Below are positions 59,924-64,000 of a stretch of 64,000 bases of DNA, one piece after another (positions within the stretch are counted from its first letter, which is position 1; each line of letters opens with the position of its first letter). A program made the translations under genes and the position numbers. The DNA lies in assembly GCA_002421905.1 (NCBI GenBank), contig DISK01000001.1, positions 124,001-188,000 on the forward strand, written 5' to 3'. The notes under the pieces are model-generated. The model did no database searches, was not told the origin of the DNA, and saw nothing but the letters and a program-made list of their open reading frames with translations. This DNA is from Micavibrio sp. UBA6212. GTDB lineage: Bacteria; Pseudomonadota; Alphaproteobacteria; Micavibrionales; Micavibrionaceae.

Positions 59924-61558
59924 TTATTCTTCCTCTATCGGCAGGGGCTCGGGTTCTGCTTTTCCGAACAGCCATCCTTGCCCTTTGTCAACGCCAATGC
60001 TGTCGAGGAAAACTCTTTGTTCTTCCGATTCGACCATTTCCGCCACCACATAGACGCCCATTTCATGACACATCTGCACCATGTTTTTGACCATCGTTGC
60101 ATCACGAGGGGAATTGAGAACCTTGCGGATATAGGCCCCGTCGATTTTTACCCCATCAACATTGAGTTTATGGAGAGATTGGAAGGATGCAGAGCCTGCC
60201 CCGAAATCGTCAAGGCAAACGTGGTATCCTTTTTGGCGTAGCTGTTGAATATAGCCGTCAACCTTATCGAGGTCTTTGATCTCGCTTGATTCAGTAATTT
60301 CAAAAATCAAATGTTTGGCGGCTTCCGGATATTCGTCGAGTGTTGCCATGAGCTTTTTAACAAAAACCTCGCTTTGAATGGATTGACCGGACAGATTGAC
60401 TGCCAGTTTTCCAATCTCGCGTTTCTTGCGGTTCTGGTCAGCAAATTTCAAGCATTGGCGGCAAACACCCAGATCAAGATCAGGGGATAAACCGATATCC
60501 TCACACAAGGTAATCATTTCAAAAGGCGAGTCGTCTGCATTGAATCTGACCAGAACTTCGTGGTGGGAAACTTTTCCGGTTTTCATCATAACAATTGGCT
60601 GGAACCGTAATTTGAAATTCTGGTGCGAGATCATACGTTTGATATTATTGATCTTGATAGAATTTTCCTCAAGGAAGGCGCTGAAAGAGGCGTTCAGATC
60701 GCCGCCTACGGCGTCAAGTCCGGCCTGTTCCATTTTGTTCATTGTATAGAGAACCGCGCGGGTGGCTTCGCGTGCAGAAAGGGCGGTCAAGTCACCTTCG
60801 ATATTTTTTGACTGGACATTGATTGCATCCGCAATGTTATAGCGTTCTGCAATCTCCATAATTTTTTTCTGCAACTGGTCTTCGGCCTGACTGTTTTCAG
60901 TTTTCAGAAGCAGAAATTTTTCATCATCGACTTTAACGGCAGTTTCTCCATCGAGAGACGCTTCCATCATCAATTGACCGATGGCCGCTGTCAGACCCGC
61001 CCATGAATTGGCATCCAGTTTTTTCTGGAAGGCAGACATCCCCTCGAGCTGCATCACTTGCACATCAACGGCTTGATTGGTTTCACCCAAATTGGCGATT
61101 TTTTTGCGTAAAAGTTTTTCAAATTCATCAACGCTCGGAATGTTCTGGGGAGCAACTTCGTTGCGGTTAAAGCCTATAAAACTCAGCAGGGAATCCGCCA
61201 AGGTGATTGCAATGTAAACCGGGCCATCGTCCTTCATAGCGAAGCTGGAGAGGAAAACATGCTTTTCTTCAATAACGCCATTCTTATGGGTGATTTTTGT
61301 CAGGTAGGGGCCTTTTTTTCCTCCTGCTCTTGTATTTTTTGTAATACTGGCAGCTAAATCGATATCGTTAGCGTCGAGGAACTCGGAGAGCTTTTCTCCC
61401 ATAACCTCCTTTTCGTCATAACCGGTAATGGCTTTGACGGCACCAGATATATAGGAAATTTTCTCATCATCAGTGACCTCTACGAGCAGATCAGCCGCAG
61501 CGAAGGCGAACGCGAGAAAGCGGTCACGTTGTGATTTGAGTTCTTTGGTTTGTGGCAT
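59924..61558 (-). CDS. PAS, degenerate GGDEF and EAL-domain protein
   Basis: 544 residues, no membrane helix. PAS domain about 10-125 (VTDDEKISYISGAVKAITGY). A middle section (about 160-290) looks like a degenerate GGDEF fold, with VDDEKFLLL where GGDEF would stand. EAL domain about 305-540: E334 in HEVLVRF (EVL for EAL), Asn in AVNLSGQS, Glu in FEITESSE, the Asp pair in LDDFGAGSASF, Lys in VKIDGAYI and Glu in AEMVESEEQ. All metal-binding and catalytic positions remain, so this one is probably an active cyclic-di-GMP phosphodiesterase, unlike the protein at 31 kb. ygfZ follows with one base between them. Confidence 0.88.
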   Translation of the reverse strand: MPQTKELKSQRDRFLAFAFAAADLLVEVTDDEKISYISGAVKAITGYDEKEVMGEKLSEFLDANDIDLAASITKNTRAGGKKGPYLTKITHKNGVIEEKHVFLSSFAMKDDGPVYIAITLADSLLSFIGFNRNEVAPQNIPSVDEFEKLLRKKIANLGETNQAVDVQVMQLEGMSAFQKKLDANSWAGLTAAIGQLMMEASLDGETAVKVDDEKFLLLKTENSQAEDQLQKKIMEIAERYNIADAINVQSKNIEGDLTALSAREATRAVLYTMNKMEQAGLDAVGGDLNASFSAFLEENSIKINNIKRMISHQNFKLRFQPIVMMKTGKVSHHEVLVRFNADDSPFEMITLCEDIGLSPDLDLGVCRQCLKFADQNRKKREIGKLAVNLSGQSIQSEVFVKKLMATLDEYPEAAKHLIFEITESSEIKDLDKVDGYIQQLRQKGYHVCLDDFGAGSASFQSLHKLNVDGVKIDGAYIRKVLNSPRDATMVKNMVQMCHEMGVYVVAEMVESEEQRVFLDSIGVDKGQGWLFGKAEPEPLPIEEE

Positions 61559-61665
61559 TTTATTCAGTATGCGTATAAAAGATTTTTAATCTGTAAAGAA
61601 GGTGGAATGGGCGACACACGCACGGTCTATTATATCAGTAAAAACATAATGTTAAAGGGGGGAAG

Positions 61666-61741
61666 TGGTGCCTAAGGCCGGAATCGAACCAGCGACACAG
61701 CGATTTTCAGTCGCTTGCTCTACCAACTGAGCTACTTAGGC
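61666..61741 (-). tRNA. tRNA-Phe (anticodon GAA)
   Basis: Full cloverleaf of 76 bases on the minus strand: acceptor GCCTAAG with CTTAGGC, D-arm GCTC...GAGC, anticodon loop CTGAAAA (anticodon GAA at 61706-61708), T-arm GCTGG-TTCGATT-CCGGC, discriminator A and encoded CCA at 61666-61668. Confidence 0.97.
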
Positions 61742-61965
61742 ACTTTTGGTCTTCCTTCTTTGTTTTCATACTTTGTTGCTACGCTCCTAACCTAGGGTTT
61801 ACTAGGTGTCGTTGCGTTCGCCTTGTCTGAAAGCAAATCAGTTTGACCAGTGAGGCAAAATAATCTCGCCTGATTTGGTGGAGTGTTTATAATCAATTAA
61901 ATCCGGCTTGTCTAGTGTCGATTTTACTATTTTAGTTTGGCAGAAAACCCTGTATCTTGCTGAAT

Positions 61966-62937
61966 ATGCAGGAAAAAATATTATTTATCACCTCTAGTCG
62001 GATTGGCGATGCCGTTTTATCGAACGGGATTCTGAATTATTTGGTGACCAGATATCCGGATGCCAGAGTGACAATCGCCTGTGGGCCGTTGGTGCAGAGC
62101 CTTTATGACGGATTACCCCAGTTGGAGCGGATTATTCCACTCAAAAAACAATCCTGGAAGCGCCATTGGATGAAGTTATGGCGTGAAGTTGTTGCAACCC
62201 GTTGGGATATTGTCGTCGATATTCGTAATTCTGCTGTATCGCGGCTTGTTGTCTCGAAAGAGAAATATTGCATGGGGGCGGGGATTGATGGCAAAGCCCA
62301 CAAATCTATCCAGAATGCTTCTATTCTTGGATTAAAAGATAGTCCTGTGACGCGGATGTGGTTTGCGGAAAAACAAATGAAGATGGCGCGCAATCTTATT
62401 CCGGCCGGAAGTCCTGTTTTGGGGATCGGCCCGACAGCCAACTGGATCGGGAAGACGTGGCCGATTGAAAATTTTATTGAATTGACTGGCCGGCTGATTA
62501 AATCAGGAGGGTTGTTCGACGGGTATCGGGTTGCGGTTTTTGCAGCACCCGGCGAGGAATCTGCCGCACGCGCCTTGCTGGCCAGTTTGCCCGAGGGAAC
62601 TGGCATTGATCTAATCGCCAAGGGAAATCCCGGGGAAGCTGCGGCTTGTCTGTCTTTGTGTGATTTCTATATTGGAAATGATTCCGGTTTGATGCATGCC
62701 GCCGCCGCCGCAGGTGTTCCAACGCTTGGGCTGTTTGGGGCCAGTTATCCGGAAATATATGCGCCATTTGGCGCGCGTGCTGCATTTGTCCGGACACCAG
62801 AGACATTTGACGAATTGAAGAGCTTTTCAGGATATGATCCGAAAACGCTGGATCATTCCCTGATGACGAGTTTAACAGTTGATTCTGTTTATGACGCTGT
62901 CGAAAAATTGAAAAGAACCCAACCTCTTTCGGCATAG
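61966..62937 (+). CDS. Glycosyltransferase family 9 (heptosyltransferase-like)
   Basis: 323 residues, GT-B fold. ILFITSSRIGDAVLSNGILN at the N-terminus is the GT9 acceptor-side signature. The nucleotide-sugar side shows LGIGPTANWIGKTWP and the conserved NDSGLMHAAAAAGVP-TLGLFG near residue 235. The enzyme most likely adds a heptose or related sugar to the LPS core at the cytoplasmic membrane face, in line with the kdsB and O-antigen ligase genes elsewhere in the window. ATG 61966 is preferred over the TTG at 61957. The gene ends in a bidirectional terminator shared with the convergent lipoprotein gene. Confidence 0.88.
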   Translation: MQEKILFITSSRIGDAVLSNGILNYLVTRYPDARVTIACGPLVQSLYDGLPQLERIIPLKKQSWKRHWMKLWREVVATRWDIVVDIRNSAVSRLVVSKEKYCMGAGIDGKAHKSIQNASILGLKDSPVTRMWFAEKQMKMARNLIPAGSPVLGIGPTANWIGKTWPIENFIELTGRLIKSGGLFDGYRVAVFAAPGEESAARALLASLPEGTGIDLIAKGNPGEAAACLSLCDFYIGNDSGLMHAAAAAGVPTLGLFGASYPEIYAPFGARAAFVRTPETFDELKSFSGYDPKTLDHSLMTSLTVDSVYDAVEKLKRTQPLSA

Positions 62938-62945
62938 GTTAAAGT

Positions 62946-62968
62946 AAAGCCCCTGAAAAGGGGCTTTT
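62946..62968. terminator. Bidirectional terminator between convergent genes
   Basis: AAAGCCCC (62946-62953) pairs with GGGGCTTT (62960-62967) around a six-base loop, with an extra T following. It serves the GT9 gene and the lipoprotein gene. Confidence 0.85.
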
Positions 62969-62977
62969 GAATTCGGG

Positions 62978-63502
62978 TTATTCGTTGTATTGGCGTTGTT
63001 GCGGAGTGCGTTCCTGAACTTTTGTCCGGTATTTTTCATACCCGATTGTGTCCAAGTACGTATCGCGGGCGCGTTCTTCCGTTTTATAGTTCACATATTT
63101 TACGCGTTCCCAGCCTTTCGAGGTCATGCAACCTTCGAAGTCGTGGAAATCGTACATTTCGGTGCGCATATATCCATCGCGTTCCGGAGTGTCCCATGTG
63201 CCCATCCGTGATTCAGGACTGCCTGCTACTATTTTATCAGCATTAACATCCCATGTTTCGGCAGGAACAGCGTTTTTAATTGCGCCTAAACGTTCCATTT
63301 CATTGATGGTGGCGGTACAATTTGCCATATCCTGAAACAGCATTTGCTGGGCTTTTGGCCCTTGTTGATAGATGGCATCCGTTGTGCCGATATGTTGCCA
63401 GTAACGGCCATTTTCCTCAAATTCCTTGGTCATATCGGTTCCGCAACCGGATAGTGCGAAGGTTGCTAAACAGGAAAGCAGGAGTATATTTCTTTTTGCC
63501 AT
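62978..63502 (-). CDS. Lipoprotein, function unknown
   Basis: 174 residues. A type II signal peptide with lipobox LSGC makes Cys20 the lipidated residue. The mature part is helical, with a Cys pair (ANCTATINEM and EGCMTSKGWERV) that probably forms a disulfide. The C-terminal segment is rich in charged residues and Gln. The GCMTSKGW phrase occurs in several short alphaproteobacterial lipoproteins of unknown role, as I recall. Its position offers no help: convergent with the GT9 gene and 73 bases from the binding protein gene upstream. Confidence 0.75.
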   Translation of the reverse strand: MAKRNILLLSCLATFALSGCGTDMTKEFEENGRYWQHIGTTDAIYQQGPKAQQMLFQDMANCTATINEMERLGAIKNAVPAETWDVNADKIVAGSPESRMGTWDTPERDGYMRTEMYDFHDFEGCMTSKGWERVKYVNYKTEERARDTYLDTIGYEKYRTKVQERTPQQRQYNE

Positions 63503-63575
63503 AGGACGACCCTAATCAGTTAACGATTCAAGACGTGTTACCGTAACAGAGGTTTGCCTCTGACTCAATGCTGTT

Positions 63576-64000
63576 TTAGGGGCTATCTTCAGATATAGCT
63601 GTCGGATGGGTTGCCCACCAGCTCTCCATTATATTTCCATATAATGATGGCTGCGTAGGGTGTCCCAGAGTGTTCCAGTAGGCCACATTGTCATGATCGC
63701 TGTAGAACAGAGGAATGGCATAATTTTCCCATGTCAGGATCCGATCAAGGGCGTGTGTATAGGTCACCATTTCTTCCCGTGTTTTTGCATTCGGGATTTC
63801 TCCGACCAACCGTTCGATGGCAGGGTTACAAATTCCTGCATAGTTGAAGCTGCCTTGCATTTTTGCAGACGCACATCCCCAGTATAATGTCTGTTCTGTT
63901 CCAGGCGAGAGTGTGTTCTGCCAGAAATGAAGCATCATGTCATACTCATAGGATGTTAGACGGTCTTGAAAGGCTGCAGAATCAAGGGTGCGCGGCGTGA
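63576..64000 (-). CDS. Second YejA-like peptide-binding protein (5' part outside the window)
   Basis: C-terminal 140 residues of an SBP_bac_5 protein, in frame from the right edge (about 64000) to a stop at 63576; an internal Met at 63938 is not the true start. Features shared with YejA-type proteins are the TPRTLDSAAFQDRL stretch, SPGTEQTLYWGCASA, NYAGICNPAIERLV and the C-terminal ENYAIPLFYSDHDNVAYW. It is a paralogue of the protein at 29-31 kb and may have its own permeases beyond the edge or share YejBEF. Confidence 0.85.
   Translation of the reverse strand, partial: TPRTLDSAAFQDRLTSYEYDMMLHFWQNTLSPGTEQTLYWGCASAKMQGSFNYAGICNPAIERLVGEIPNAKTREEMVTYTHALDRILTWENYAIPLFYSDHDNVAYWNTLGHPTQPSLYGNIMESWWATHPTAISEDSP

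Noticed and set aside
61742..61965. Integration site next to tRNA-Phe
   Set aside because: No duplicated tRNA 3' end or integrase gene is seen nearby.

Overview
The window reads as a gene-dense, mostly vertically inherited stretch of an alphaproteobacterial chromosome with moderate, slightly AT-leaning base composition. The strongest taxonomic hints are a YejABEF-type peptide transporter, the neighbourhood DUF484 - xerC - transaldolase/FSA - priA, a PPDK-type pyruvate phosphate dikinase, YgfZ and quinone-type PyrD, with lipopolysaccharide genes (kdsB, O-antigen ligase, glycosyltransferase family 9) showing a Gram-negative envelope. A type IV pilus machine of the MSHA/T4a kind is less usual in Alphaproteobacteria, where Tad pili dominate, and makes me think of Micavibrio-like lineages. 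That placement is inference only.

Layout. 0-6.4 kb: a deaminase and PfkB kinase pair, a very large LOG-family protein, dihydrolipoyl dehydrogenase and a small membrane-anchored protein. 6.4-12.5 kb: xerC with an in-frame repeat insertion, DUF484, two unknown genes, a repeat island, an FSA-type aldolase and priA. 12.5-31 kb: an envelope and signalling region in which the four genes of a YejABEF peptide transporter lie on one strand in the order A-B-E-F but are pulled apart by unrelated genes: kdsB, O-antigen ligase, a phosphatase, a cassette-like papain-fold gene, a GIY-YIG element, an M20 peptidase, a histidine kinase with three stand-alone receivers, and a GNAT. 31-34.6 kb: degenerate EAL protein, pyrD, pgsA and an unknown gene.

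34.8-52.4 kb is the main system: a plus-strand type IV pilus locus (assembly ATPase, platform protein, PilM/N-like, PilO-like and PilP-like proteins, TPR protein, a truncated prepilin peptidase, PilT, PilU, secretin). An ABC transporter is threaded through it (ATPase at 41 kb, permease at 48.7 kb). It ends with an anchored helical protein, a seven-helix AraC regulator and a separately transcribed major pilin that has a strong terminator. The ABC genes resemble in concept the PilH/PilI transporter of Myxococcus xanthus, which is needed for pilus formation.

52.5-64 kb: a zinc-motif protein with a CoiA-like pattern, the 2-oxoglutarate dehydrogenase E2 subunit, a GNAT, ppdK, a HAD phosphatase with ygfZ, an EAL protein, tRNA-Phe, a heptosyltransferase-like enzyme, a lipoprotein, and the 3' part of a second YejA-like binding protein.

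Mobile or repetitive signals are modest but informative. They are two islands of interspersed repeats (9.0-9.6 and 14.9-15.4 kb), a 392-base inverted-repeat element carrying a GIY-YIG nuclease, a 25-base direct repeat bracketing a one-gene cassette at the 3' end of a phosphatase gene, and GC-rich palindromic units, one pair of which is translated inside XerC. I found no rRNA, transposase, CRISPR array or prophage.
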